In this document: positions 6,372-12,754 of the stretch, in pieces
Layout of the letters: each line of letters starts with the position of its first letter
Position numbering within the stretch: position 1 is the first letter of the stretch
Source of the DNA: an uncultured Alistipes sp.
GTDB taxonomy: Bacteria > Bacteroidota > Bacteroidia > Bacteroidales > Rikenellaceae
Assembly: GCA_900550925.1 (NCBI GenBank)
Contig: URTU01000054.1
Location: 1-12,754, forward strand
Direction of reading: 5' to 3'
DNA: 12,754 nt
Made by a program: the position numbers and the translations under genes
Notes under the pieces: generated by a model
Databases searched by the model: none
What the model was told of the DNA's origin: nothing
The model's input: only the letters and a program-made list of their open reading frames with translations

Positions 6372-7559
6372 ATGTGCACATTGAAAACTATTTCACCCTC
6401 ACTCTATTATGTCGGAGTGAACGACCGGACCAAACATCGGTTCGAAGGGCTTTGGCCTCTTCCGTATGGAGTATCATATAATTCGTATCTGATCGTGAGC
6501 GATCGTGTTGCGCTGATCGACACGGTTGACGCCCCCTTTTCGCGGCAGCTCATCAAACAGATCGAACAGGCGATCGGTGATCGGGCGGTAGACTACCTGG
6601 TGATCAATCATATGGAACCGGACCATTCATCGTCGATTGCGGCGGTGAAGATGCGCTGGCCGAATGTCCGGATCGTCGGCAATGCGAAGACCCTGACGAT
6701 GCTTTCGGGCTTTTACGGGTTGTGCGAAGGTTGTCAGGAGATCAAGGAGGGTGAAACGCTTTCGTTGGGCGGACGGACGCTGCGTTTCTCGATGATCCCG
6801 ATGGTTCACTGGCCCGAAACGATGGTGACCTACTGCATCGAGGACAAGATACTCTTTACGGGAGATGCGTTCGGGTGCTTCGGGGCTCTGAACGGTGCCG
6901 TAACGGACGACGCAATGAATGTCGAAAGATATTGGGATGAGATGATACGTTATTACTCCAATATCGTTGGCAAGTACGGGGTTCCGGTTCAGAACGCCTT
7001 GCGGAAACTCTCGTCGCTTGAGTTGCAGGCCTTGTGTCCGACTCATGGGCCGGTCTGGCGCGAACATATCCAGGAGGTGATTTCGATGTACGACCGGATG
7101 AGCCGTTACGAGGTTTCTCGCGGGGCGGTGATCGCCTACGGCTCGATGTACGGAAACACCGAACGGATGGCCGAACAGATCGCCTCGGCATTGTCCGAAC
7201 GCGGCGTGCGCGACATCTGCATGCATAATCTCTCCTCATCGGATGTTTCATTCGTGCTGCGCGACATATTCAAATACGACACGCTGGTCATCGGCTCGCC
7301 CACGTATAACGGGGAGTTGTTTCCGCCGGTGGCGTCGCTGCTCGAACAGATTGCCGGCCGAGCGGTTCCGGCGCGCAATTTCGGATATTTCGGATCGTAC
7401 AGCTGGGCCGGTACGGCGGTGAAGAAGCTTGCCGCGTTCGGTGAAAAGATGGGCTGGCCGAGTGCCGGACCGATCGAGCTGAAACATGGCTATTCGCGTG
7501 ACAAGTTGTCGGGTATAGCCGACATGGCCGATCTGCTTGTAGAGCGTATGGGTATGTAG
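6372..7559 (+). CDS. fprA: Flavodiiron protein (A-type flavoprotein; O2/NO reductase)
   Basis: Cytosolic two-domain protein of 395 residues. This family reduces O2 to water and/or NO to N2O and protects anaerobes. The N-terminal metallo-beta-lactamase-like domain (about 1-245) carries a full set of diiron ligands: His80, Glu82, Asp84 and His85 in NHMEPDHSSS, His146 in MVHWPE, Asp165 in FTGDAFG and His225 in CPTHGPVW. The C-terminal flavodoxin domain (about 250-395) has the FMN phosphate loop AYGSMYGNTE (255-264), then SPTYNGE and YFGSYSWAG. The protein ends after the flavodoxin domain, so it is a class A enzyme without fused rubredoxin and needs a separate electron donor, which is not in the window. 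The ATG at 6372 fits the family N terminus (LYYVGVNDR at 11-19). A strong terminator follows, so the message ends here. Preference for O2 or NO cannot be told from the sequence. Confidence 0.95.
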   Translation: MCTLKTISPSLYYVGVNDRTKHRFEGLWPLPYGVSYNSYLIVSDRVALIDTVDAPFSRQLIKQIEQAIGDRAVDYLVINHMEPDHSSSIAAVKMRWPNVRIVGNAKTLTMLSGFYGLCEGCQEIKEGETLSLGGRTLRFSMIPMVHWPETMVTYCIEDKILFTGDAFGCFGALNGAVTDDAMNVERYWDEMIRYYSNIVGKYGVPVQNALRKLSSLELQALCPTHGPVWREHIQEVISMYDRMSRYEVSRGAVIAYGSMYGNTERMAEQIASALSERGVRDICMHNLSSSDVSFVLRDIFKYDTLVIGSPTYNGELFPPVASLLEQIAGRAVPARNFGYFGSYSWAGTAVKKLAAFGEKMGWPSAGPIELKHGYSRDKLSGIADMADLLVERMGM

Positions 7560-7601
7560 CGGAGCGGCTCCCGCACAGGGGAGAGCGTTAAATATTTTTT
7601 A

Positions 7602-7641
7602 GGGGTACTGTTGTGTAAACGGTATCCCTTTTTTTGTTTTT
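7602..7641 (+). terminator. Intrinsic terminator after the flavodiiron gene
   Basis: GGGGTACTGTT (7602-7612) pairs over its full 11 bp with AACGGTATCCC (7618-7628), with two G-T wobbles, around the 5-nt loop GTGTA. Seven T, one G and five more T follow directly (7629-7641). This is a textbook intrinsic terminator. It separates the flavodiiron gene from the recombinase gene. Confidence 0.9.
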
Positions 7642-7682
7642 CGGTTAAGATTCAGACATGTATTACCTTAAAAGCAGACGTT

Positions 7683-8624
7683 ATGAAAAAGATAAGAAAT
7701 GAAACCGGTCGACAGACGATCGATTGCAGCCGAGAACTTAAAAGGATCAGGTTGATGGACTTTTTTGCAGAGTATATCGACCGTTTGTATTCCGACTGCC
7801 GTTACGGAACGGCGGCGAATTATGTGATGGCCTATCGCAAGTTGAGCCGTTATGTCGTCAACAAGAAGGTAAAGATGGGGGATATCACGCGAATGTGGGT
7901 ATCGGATTACGAATTGTTGCTTCAGAACGACGGGTTGAGTCACAACAGTGTTTCGTTTTATCTGCGTTATCTGCGGGCGGTTTACAATGCGGCGGTGGTC
8001 GAAACGGGCGGAGTCGGGGTTGCCGATCCGTTTCTTGGCAAGCGGCTGACGCAGATCGCTACGGTCAAACGGGCCATCTCGAAGGCGGATCTGTTGGTGA
8101 TCCGCGGGAAGGATCTGTCGGATTGCCCGCCCAAATATGCATTTGTCAGGGATGTATTTCTGTTCAGTTTCTATACTCGCGGGATGTCGTTGATCGACAT
8201 GGCCTATCTGCGCAAGGTGGATATCCATAACGGGGTGCTGACCTACCGGCGCCGCAAGACGGGACAACTGTTGTCGATGGCCGTCGAGCCGCAGTTGGAC
8301 GAATTGATCCTTCGTTATAACAATCCGTTGCCGTATGTGCTGCCTATTCTGGCCCATGATGACAGTTATCGGGGCTACCGCAGTGCCCAACGCGACATGA
8401 ACCGGTATATCAAGTCATTGGGCGAGATGTTGGGATTCGGATTCCCGTTGACGTTCTATGTTGCGCGTCATACATGGGCAACGTTGGCCCGGGATTACGG
8501 GACGCCGATGCATATCATCAGTGCCGGAATGGGCCATTCGTCCGAGCAGACGACCCGCATCTATCTTGCGCAGCTGGACCACAACGTGATAGACCGTGTG
8601 AATCGGGCGATCATCGCTTTGTAG
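7683..8624 (+). CDS. Tyrosine recombinase/integrase, Bacteroides short (Tsr-like) type
   Basis: Site-specific DNA recombinase of 313 residues. An N-terminal SAM-like core-binding domain (about 24-108; MDFFAEYIDRLY, then YLRYLRAVYNAAV) is followed by the catalytic domain. Catalytic residues are Arg166 (SFYTRGMSLIDM), Lys192 (RRRKTGQ), Arg262 (FYVARHTWAT), His285 (GMGHSS) and the nucleophile Tyr294 (TTRIYLAQL). Tyr259 stands where many relatives have the first His of HxxR; this Y-x-x-R form is common in Bacteroidota recombinases. The set looks active. The size and motifs fit enzymes that invert promoters or carry small elements in this phylum. I chose the ATG at 7683 because a possible upstream start at 7611 lies inside the terminator hairpin. 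No xis, relaxase, cargo genes or clear attachment sites are nearby, so the substrate is unknown. Confidence 0.93.
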   Translation: MKKIRNETGRQTIDCSRELKRIRLMDFFAEYIDRLYSDCRYGTAANYVMAYRKLSRYVVNKKVKMGDITRMWVSDYELLLQNDGLSHNSVSFYLRYLRAVYNAAVVETGGVGVADPFLGKRLTQIATVKRAISKADLLVIRGKDLSDCPPKYAFVRDVFLFSFYTRGMSLIDMAYLRKVDIHNGVLTYRRRKTGQLLSMAVEPQLDELILRYNNPLPYVLPILAHDDSYRGYRSAQRDMNRYIKSLGEMLGFGFPLTFYVARHTWATLARDYGTPMHIISAGMGHSSEQTTRIYLAQLDHNVIDRVNRAIIAL

Positions 8625-9059
8625 CCGTGTCGGTGCAGATAGGTTTGTATGTAACGGGCTGCATTTTGCGGCAAGGCGGCATGTTGCCGGGCCGACCGGA
8701 GGATGCAGAATTACGATGTGTAGGCCGGCAGGCAGGAGTGCAGAAGACGGTTGTCCGGCCGGTTGTTTTGGATTTGTTTTTTGAGTCGGCCGACTGTAGC
8801 CGCTCTTCGGAAACCTGACGGAGGAGTTACGTTTTGAAGAATTGGATGCGTTTTACGGATTGCATCATGTGAAATGACCGCCTGACGCATTTCGATGCCT
8901 TTTCAGATATATTACATCGTTTTTGCCCGTACGTGAAATTGTTCGATTGGTTGTTATTTTTGATAAATTGACCGGAGTTTATCGCACCTGTTCCGTATAT
9001 TTGTAAAAACGACAAGGATAATTAACCCATTTTTTGTTTAACTCAATACCTCATTTATT
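8625..9059. other. 435-bp gap after the recombinase gene: no gene seen, several dyads
   Basis: I see no credible gene here. The left part is GC-rich and holds CGGCAA/TTGCCG (8669-8674 and 8684-8689), GGCCGG/CCGGCC arms within 8723-8760, and AGTCGGCCGACT (8784-8795), a perfect 12-bp palindrome. The middle part (about 8845-8900) has overlapping short arms such as ATGCGT/ACGCAT and GATGC/GCATC. The right part, from about 8900, is AT-rich and forms the promoter region of the next gene. No pair of long inverted repeats that would mark an invertible segment is visible. Confidence 0.5.
8996..9003 (+). promoter_or_regulatory. Putative -7 element for the DUF4878-like lipoprotein gene
   Basis: TATATTTG matches TAnnTTTG exactly, in an AT-rich stretch, and would give a leader of about 50 nt. 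A good -33 TTTG at the usual spacing is not present; ATTG at 8967-8970 is 25 bp upstream. Confidence 0.55.
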
Positions 9060-9449
9060 ATGAAAAAACTTTTGCTTCTTGCTTCGATCGCTATGGTCGC
9101 AATGTTCTCGGTTAACTGTGGCGGCGGTGCCGGCCAGACTCCTTCGGATGTAGTGGATGCCTATTACAGCGCAGCCGTTAAGGGCGATTTCGAAAAGGCT
9201 CTGACCTATACTACCGTTACGAGTGAAGAGGCTACACAGTTGGTTGCCAAGGTGAAGGGCCTGGGCGGTGTTATCTCCAGCTACGAGATTATCTCGGAAA
9301 CCGTTGCTGAAGATGGACAGTCGGCCGTTGTCGAAGTGAAATATTCGGGCAGTGCGCTTGGCATGGAGATTACCGACGAAACCACTGAGATCGATGTCCT
9401 CAAACAGGAGGATGGCTCGTGGAAAATTGACGGCGATAGCGTGAAATAA
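9060..9449 (+). CDS. Small lipoprotein, DUF4878-like
   Basis: Protein of 129 residues with a clear lipoprotein signal: MKKLLLLASIAMVAMF, then SVNC with likely lipidated Cys20 (Asn at -1 is unusual) and a GGG linker. The mature part opens with TPSDVVDAYYSAAVKGDFEKAL (27-48), the typical start of DUF4878/NTF2-like proteins (helices, then a curved sheet). It continues with alternating strands (AVVEVKYSG, TTEIDVLKQEDGSWKIDG) that fit the same fold. The biochemical role of DUF4878 is unknown; such proteins are common envelope lipoproteins in gut Bacteroidota. It has its own promoter-like element and its own terminator, so it is probably a single-gene unit. The residue after the Cys is not acidic, so surface export is not indicated. 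The fold call is by pattern only. Confidence 0.87.
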   Translation: MKKLLLLASIAMVAMFSVNCGGGAGQTPSDVVDAYYSAAVKGDFEKALTYTTVTSEEATQLVAKVKGLGGVISSYEIISETVAEDGQSAVVEVKYSGSALGMEITDETTEIDVLKQEDGSWKIDGDSVK

Positions 9450-9496
9450 CGTTCCGATGACTTTTCTCAAAAATAAGTAATGTAATAATTTGTGTT

Positions 9497-9534
9497 GACG
9501 GGCGTGTCTGCGTAAGCGGCGCCCGTCGTTTTGT
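9497..9534 (+). terminator. Intrinsic terminator after the DUF4878-like gene
   Basis: GACGGGCG (9497-9504) and CGCCCGTC (9520-9527) form a perfect 8-bp stem, with extra TGC/GCG pairing inside the loop. GTTTTGT follows. The T-run is short but the stem is strong. Confidence 0.75.
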
Positions 9535-9599
9535 ATTCGGTGAGCGGATAATTGGCTGTGTGCGGAGGCCGATTTACTCCGATAAATGATTTTTGCGAC

Positions 9600-10229
9600 A
9601 TGAGGCGAGCCATAAAAACCGGTATAGTATACGGCGTACTGTTGTTGTGCGGCGTATTGATTTTTATGGTATGCCGTATGAAGCCGACTGATCCGCGGCC
9701 GCTGCCTGCTGATGTTGAGGTTAAGGTCAGGGCGGGCGATCTGGTATTCCGGCGCGGGACGGGGGTTGAGGGAAGAGTTGTCACGACGCTCGACCGCAGT
9801 ACGCGTTATTCGCATGTTGGGATCGTGGTGGACAGTGCCGATGGAGAGTGGCATGTGGTCCACGCCACGCCGTCGGAGGAGGGTGAAGGACCGCAGAAAA
9901 GATTGCGCTACGATCCGGTTTCGGAGTTTTTCCGTACCGATCGCGCATCGGAGGGTGGAATATACCGGGTTTCGTGTGTGGATAGCTGCCGGGTGACAGC
10001 TGTGAGAGCGGCACTCGGATGGCATGCGGCGGGCGTGGAGTTCGATAATGGCTTTCGGATGGACGATTCGACCAAACTCTATTGTTCGGAACTTGTCTGG
10101 GCGGCATACATGCGTGCCGGCATAGATCTGTGCGAGGATCGTCGGCATCGTATTCCGGCATTGCCCGAGATGGTGTGGCCGTCCGACATATTCGTCTCGC
10201 CGCTGCTTGGGACGGTATATGAGTTTTAG
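9600..10229 (+). CDS. YiiX-like permuted NlpC/P60 protein, membrane anchored
   Basis: Protein of 209 residues. After MRRAIKTG comes one hydrophobic segment (about 9-25, IVYGVLLLCGVLIFMVC), a signal anchor that would place the rest outside the cytoplasmic membrane. The domain then opens with VRAGDLVFRRG (43-53), has YSHVGIVVDS (70-79) with candidate catalytic His72, WHVVHATP (84-91), and TKLYCSELVWAAY (158-170) with candidate nucleophile Cys162 and Glu164. The order His before Cys is that of the circularly permuted NlpC/P60 (YiiX/YebB, DUF830) group of papain-like hydrolases. Their targets are proposed to be peptidoglycan peptides or lipids, but are mostly unproven. I prefer the ATG at 9600, which places the basic residues right before the anchor; a start at 9552 in the same frame would add 16 non-hydrophobic residues. 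It converges on the glycosyltransferase gene with a 66-bp gap. Confidence 0.83.
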   Translation: MRRAIKTGIVYGVLLLCGVLIFMVCRMKPTDPRPLPADVEVKVRAGDLVFRRGTGVEGRVVTTLDRSTRYSHVGIVVDSADGEWHVVHATPSEEGEGPQKRLRYDPVSEFFRTDRASEGGIYRVSCVDSCRVTAVRAALGWHAAGVEFDNGFRMDDSTKLYCSELVWAAYMRAGIDLCEDRRHRIPALPEMVWPSDIFVSPLLGTVYEF

Positions 10230-10295
10230 GACCGGAGGCGACAGGCCCAGGTCTATTGTTGCAGCGGAATCAACACGTCAAACATTGAATATGCT

Positions 10296-11288
10296 TCAAA
10301 GCCCCTTGCGGGCGATCTTCCATGCAAGGTAGTTGTATGCCCGCAGGGCATTCCAGCGCCACGGCTTCGGAAGCCGGTTGATTACGCGCAGTTTGGTAAG
10401 AATGCGCCGGTTCATGCGTGTATAGCTGAAAAATCGCTCGGTCTGGCGCGCCTCTTCGGTCCCGCCCTTGGCACTGATGATGATAGCCCGCGAAAGGGCT
10501 ATTCGTGCGGCATATTCGTCGAGCATCGGATCGGCGCCGCCGGTATAGAAATCCTTGAATGACTCCCGACAGCTGTCGCCGCGATAGATCGAAGTGGTGC
10601 GGTTCTGTGCGATGCGGTTGTAGCGGCAAAGCCGCCGGGGGGTATAGGCAACCTTGAAACTGCGGGCCAGTTTGATCCACATGTATGTATCCTGCCCCAT
10701 CCGCATGCCTTCGGGGAAGCCGCCGACCTGGTCGAACACGCGGCGGGCGATGGTGGTGGCGGAGGTGATGCAGACGTAACGGGTCATTGCCTCGCGGAAG
10801 TAATCCTCGATGATGCCTTCGTATCGGGGTGAGTCGCTCGGGAATACGCCGTCGTCGCTGACAATGTCGAAAGCCGAGCACCAACCGCCGCAATCGGGGT
10901 AGAGCCGGATCAACCGTGCGATCTGTTGCAGGTAGTCGGGCATCCACTCGTCGTCGGCGTCGATCATTGCGATATATTCGCCGCGGCTGAGGGCGATGGC
11001 GCGATTCCGTGCGGCGCCTGAACCGGCATTCTGCTGTGTATGGAGCCGGATGAGCGGCGAGTCTATCTGTTCGACCACATGTCGGCTGTTGTCTGTCGAG
11101 CCGTCGTCGACGATCACGATCTCGAGCGGCTGCAGGGTCTGTGCCAGAACCGACCGTACGGTACGTTCGATCTCGGCCTCCTTGTTGTAGAGCGGGATGA
11201 TGACCGAAAAACGCGGCGCCACCGCTTCACTGCCGGTAGTTGAGGGAACTTGTTGTACAGGGGTTGCCATATTTGACGGATTGTCCAT
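10296..11288 (-). CDS. Family 2 glycosyltransferase (GT-A fold)
   Basis: Protein of 330 residues that should transfer a sugar from a nucleotide-sugar donor, most likely to a surface glycan or lipid acceptor. The GT-A domain shows FSVIIPLYNKEAEIERTV (27-44), EIVIVDDGSTDNS (56-68), GAARNRAIALSRGEYIAM (91-108) and the metal-binding DADDEW (110-115). MGQDTYMWIKLA (197-208) is at the place of the acceptor/catalytic [E/Q]D motif. There is no membrane segment. The basic, aromatic C terminus (KLRVINRLPKPWRWN) may touch the membrane or acceptor. The ATG at 11288 lies 14 bp after the LuxE-like gene, so the two are co-transcribed; Met7 (11270) is a possible later start. The frame stays open far upstream inside the neighbouring gene, but that part is a GC-driven reading of another frame. 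Sugar and acceptor cannot be told. Confidence 0.92.
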   Translation of the reverse strand: MDNPSNMATPVQQVPSTTGSEAVAPRFSVIIPLYNKEAEIERTVRSVLAQTLQPLEIVIVDDGSTDNSRHVVEQIDSPLIRLHTQQNAGSGAARNRAIALSRGEYIAMIDADDEWMPDYLQQIARLIRLYPDCGGWCSAFDIVSDDGVFPSDSPRYEGIIEDYFREAMTRYVCITSATTIARRVFDQVGGFPEGMRMGQDTYMWIKLARSFKVAYTPRRLCRYNRIAQNRTTSIYRGDSCRESFKDFYTGGADPMLDEYAARIALSRAIIISAKGGTEEARQTERFFSYTRMNRRILTKLRVINRLPKPWRWNALRAYNYLAWKIARKGL

Positions 11289-11302
11289 GTCGGTCGGTCT
11301 TT

Positions 11303-12274
11303 TCAATTTTGTACCAGCAGGTTGCAGCCGCGGATCTCGCTGCGGTCGATACGGCCGTTCACTTCGAAACCTCCGTTCGGGAGCAGGCGTCCGGCATCTT
11401 CGGTCTGGATGAATGCGCAGGAGTAGATATTCCCGAGGTCGATGATGTCGATTCCGCCGCGCTGGCCGGCCGCCAGGTGGGTGAAGGGATCGTTCAGGTC
11501 GCGGATCGAAATTCGCATCCAGGGAGGTGTGAAGAATATCCCTTCGCCGGACGAATAGGCCTGCGAGGTGAGTTCGGCCATGCCGTATTCGGAGTGGATG
11601 CGGTCGACGCCGAAGGCTTCGCACAGAGTGCTGTGGAGTTCCGGCTTTGACATTTCGCGCCGACGCCCCTTCATGCCGCCCGTCTCCATGACTATCGTGT
11701 CGTGGAGTTTCGGGGCGTACCGTTCAGCCATGTCAAGCAGGGCATAGCTGACCCCGATCAGGATCTTTTTTCGCGGTTCGCGGGCCATGTCGTCGAGAAG
11801 CCTCGGGTAGTCGTCGAGGTAGAAACCGCCATGTCCGCCGGTATCGGCTATGAGCCGGTCGACCATGTAGATTAGCGACGAACCGGTCCGTTCGAGATAC
11901 GAGGGCAGCAACCCGTAGATGCTCCACTGCGAGGCGTCGCCGTAGAAACGCCGGAAACATGCGCGGAAGACGCGTTCGTAGATCGACAGGTCGGCCATCG
12001 GGTGGCGCGACGGAGTTGTACCGCCGGTGGTACTGCTTGTGAATACGAGTTGCGGTTCACGGTCGCCGCAGTAGACCTCGTGCGTCTTGAAGATTCCGAT
12101 CGGAAGATATGGGATACGGTCGATGGAGTCGACCTGCCCGGGATCGATGCCGAGCAGCTGCAGGTAGCGGCGGTATGGTTCGCACCGTTCGGCCTGGAAT
12201 GCGAACAGCGCGAGTGCCTCACGGCGGAACTGCTCCTCGTCGGTGATGTTGAATATTCGGTCCGGATCGTACAT
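11303..12274 (-). CDS. LuxE-like acyl-protein synthetase / adenylate-forming ligase
   Basis: Protein of 323 residues related to LuxE acyl-protein synthetase and the phenylacetate-CoA ligase side of the adenylating superfamily. Such enzymes activate a carboxylic acid with ATP and pass it to a thiol, a protein or CoA. Visible motifs are the ATP phosphate loop VFTSSTTGGTTPSRHPM (77-93), IVMETGGMKGRRREMS (194-209), and HSEYGMAELTSQAYS (227-241), which holds the aromatic-Gly-x-x-Glu adenylate motif. DAGRLLPNGGFEVNGRID (293-310) resembles the hinge region. It is short, lacking a full C-terminal lid domain, as LuxE-type proteins are. The ATG at 12274 gives MYDPDRIFNITDEEQF, a family-like start, and lies 19 bp after the trxB stop. 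No luxC or luxD homologue is near, so the substrate is unknown; the downstream glycosyltransferase suggests acyl or amino acid decoration of a glycan, which is inference. Confidence 0.83.
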   Translation of the reverse strand: MYDPDRIFNITDEEQFRREALALFAFQAERCEPYRRYLQLLGIDPGQVDSIDRIPYLPIGIFKTHEVYCGDREPQLVFTSSTTGGTTPSRHPMADLSIYERVFRACFRRFYGDASQWSIYGLLPSYLERTGSSLIYMVDRLIADTGGHGGFYLDDYPRLLDDMAREPRKKILIGVSYALLDMAERYAPKLHDTIVMETGGMKGRRREMSKPELHSTLCEAFGVDRIHSEYGMAELTSQAYSSGEGIFFTPPWMRISIRDLNDPFTHLAAGQRGGIDIIDLGNIYSCAFIQTEDAGRLLPNGGFEVNGRIDRSEIRGCNLLVQN

Positions 12275-12293
12275 CTGTTCTGGTGGGGTGTGG

Positions 12294-12754
12294 TTATTGT
12301 GCCAGGAATTTCTCGCAGTCGATTGCGGCGCGGCAGCCGCTTGCAGCGGCCGTAACGGCCTGACGGTAGATCGGGTCCTGAACGTCGCCGGCGGCAAATA
12401 CCCCTTCGACATTGGTAAACGAGCGTCCGGGTTGGGTCTTGATATACCCGTTATCGTCCAGCTCGATCTGACCGGCGAAGATCTCGGTGTTGGGGTGGTG
12501 GCCGATGGCGATGAAGACGCCTGCGAGGTCGGCAGTAACCTCCGAGCCGTCGAGTTTGGTGAGTGTTATTCCGGTTACGCCCTCATCGTCGCCCAGAATC
12601 TCCTTCGGAGTGTGTCCGAGCAGGAGGGTTATGTTTTCGCGCGCAGCGACCTTTTCCTGCATCGCCTTCGAGGCCCGCAGATATGGTTTGCGGACGATCA
12701 GGTAGACGCGGTTGCAGAGTGTCGAGAGGTAGGCGGCCTCTTCGCAGGCCGTGT
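12294..12754 (-). CDS. trxB: Thioredoxin reductase, C-terminal half (5' end outside window)
   Basis: The last 152 residues of the NADPH-dependent flavoenzyme that reduces thioredoxin. The visible part begins just after the expected GGGD of the NADPH fold with TACEEAAYLSTLCNRVYLI. VRKPYLRASK follows, in the place of the 2'-phosphate-binding HRRxxxR motif (Arg and Lys are kept, and a third Arg is four residues on). GVFIAIGHHPNTEIF and the FAD-binding GVFAAGDVQDPIYRQAVTAAASGCRAA complete the C-terminal FAD domain. The redox-active CxxC would lie upstream, outside the window. The protein ends normally (CEKFLAQ). The LuxE-like gene starts 19 bp later, so trxB is the upstream gene of a three-gene run, although it may have its own regulation outside the window. 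Confidence 0.95.
   Translation of the reverse strand, partial: TACEEAAYLSTLCNRVYLIVRKPYLRASKAMQEKVAARENITLLLGHTPKEILGDDEGVTGITLTKLDGSEVTADLAGVFIAIGHHPNTEIFAGQIELDDNGYIKTQPGRSFTNVEGVFAAGDVQDPIYRQAVTAAASGCRAAIDCEKFLAQ

Noticed and set aside
7611..7682. Earlier ATG for the recombinase, adding 24 residues
   Set aside because: This start lies within the hairpin of the intrinsic terminator, and the added residues do not resemble recombinase N termini.
8827..9015. Minus-strand frame of 62 codons in the gap after the recombinase
   Set aside because: It sits in AT-rich promoter DNA, is rich in Asn, Ser and Lys unlike neighbouring genes, and has no recognisable features.
7605..9645. GTACTGTTGT shared by the terminator hairpin (7605-7614) and the NlpC/P60-like gene (9636-9645), considered as recombinase sites
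   Set aside because: The match is a single 10-mer in direct orientation, one copy is inside coding sequence and one is explained by the terminator stem; the flanks do not match.
11289..11624. N-terminal extension of the glycosyltransferase by 112 residues
   Set aside because: The extension lies in another frame of the LuxE-like gene and is a run of Arg, Pro and His without GT2 similarity.
12275..12412. N-terminal extension of the LuxE-like protein by 46 residues
   Set aside because: It overlaps the end of trxB in another frame; family similarity starts at the ATG at 12274.

Overview
The window looks like chromosomal DNA of a GC-rich member of the Bacteroidota, plausibly Alistipes or another Rikenellaceae. 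The phylum call rests on several promoter elements matching the Bacteroidota -7 consensus TAnnTTTG, near-absent Shine-Dalgarno sequences, a b558-type succinate dehydrogenase/fumarate reductase membrane subunit, DUF4878-type and acidic-tagged lipoproteins, and a short Bacteroides-type tyrosine recombinase. The genus is an inference from GC content. Most of the window is housekeeping sequence. No CRISPR array, tRNA, rRNA, insertion sequence or complete mobile element was seen.

Layout. Positions 1-2124 (minus) hold the respiratory sdhC-sdhA pair; sdhA runs off the left edge and sdhB is expected beyond it. A 5-formyltetrahydrofolate cyclo-ligase gene (plus, 2297-2845) diverges from sdhC and converges on ispF (minus, 3123-3605) of the MEP isoprenoid pathway. 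The gap between those two 3' ends holds hairpins and a degenerate 19-bp tandem repeat that reaches into the ispF stop codon. ispF diverges from pepD (plus, 3792-5243, M20C dipeptidase). It is followed on the plus strand by an unrecognised acidic-tagged lipoprotein (5315-6163), a flavodiiron protein (6372-7559) with a strong intrinsic terminator, an orphan tyrosine recombinase (7683-8624), a 435-bp non-coding gap, a small DUF4878-like lipoprotein (9060-9449) with its own terminator, and a membrane-anchored YiiX-like permuted NlpC/P60 protein (9600-10229). The right end is a compact minus-strand run, in transcription order: trxB (cut by the right edge), a LuxE-like acyl-protein synthetase/adenylating enzyme, and a family 2 glycosyltransferase, with gaps of 19 and 14 bp.

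How the genes fit together. The sdh genes, flavodiiron protein and thioredoxin reductase suit an anaerobe that respires fumarate and needs oxygen/NO detoxification and thiol redox control. The most puzzling parts are the trxB/LuxE-like/glycosyltransferase run, the lone recombinase without an obvious substrate, the inverted pair of promoter-like elements between sdhC and the cyclo-ligase gene, and the tandem repeat at the ispF 3' end. I did not find a convincing complete undescribed system here.
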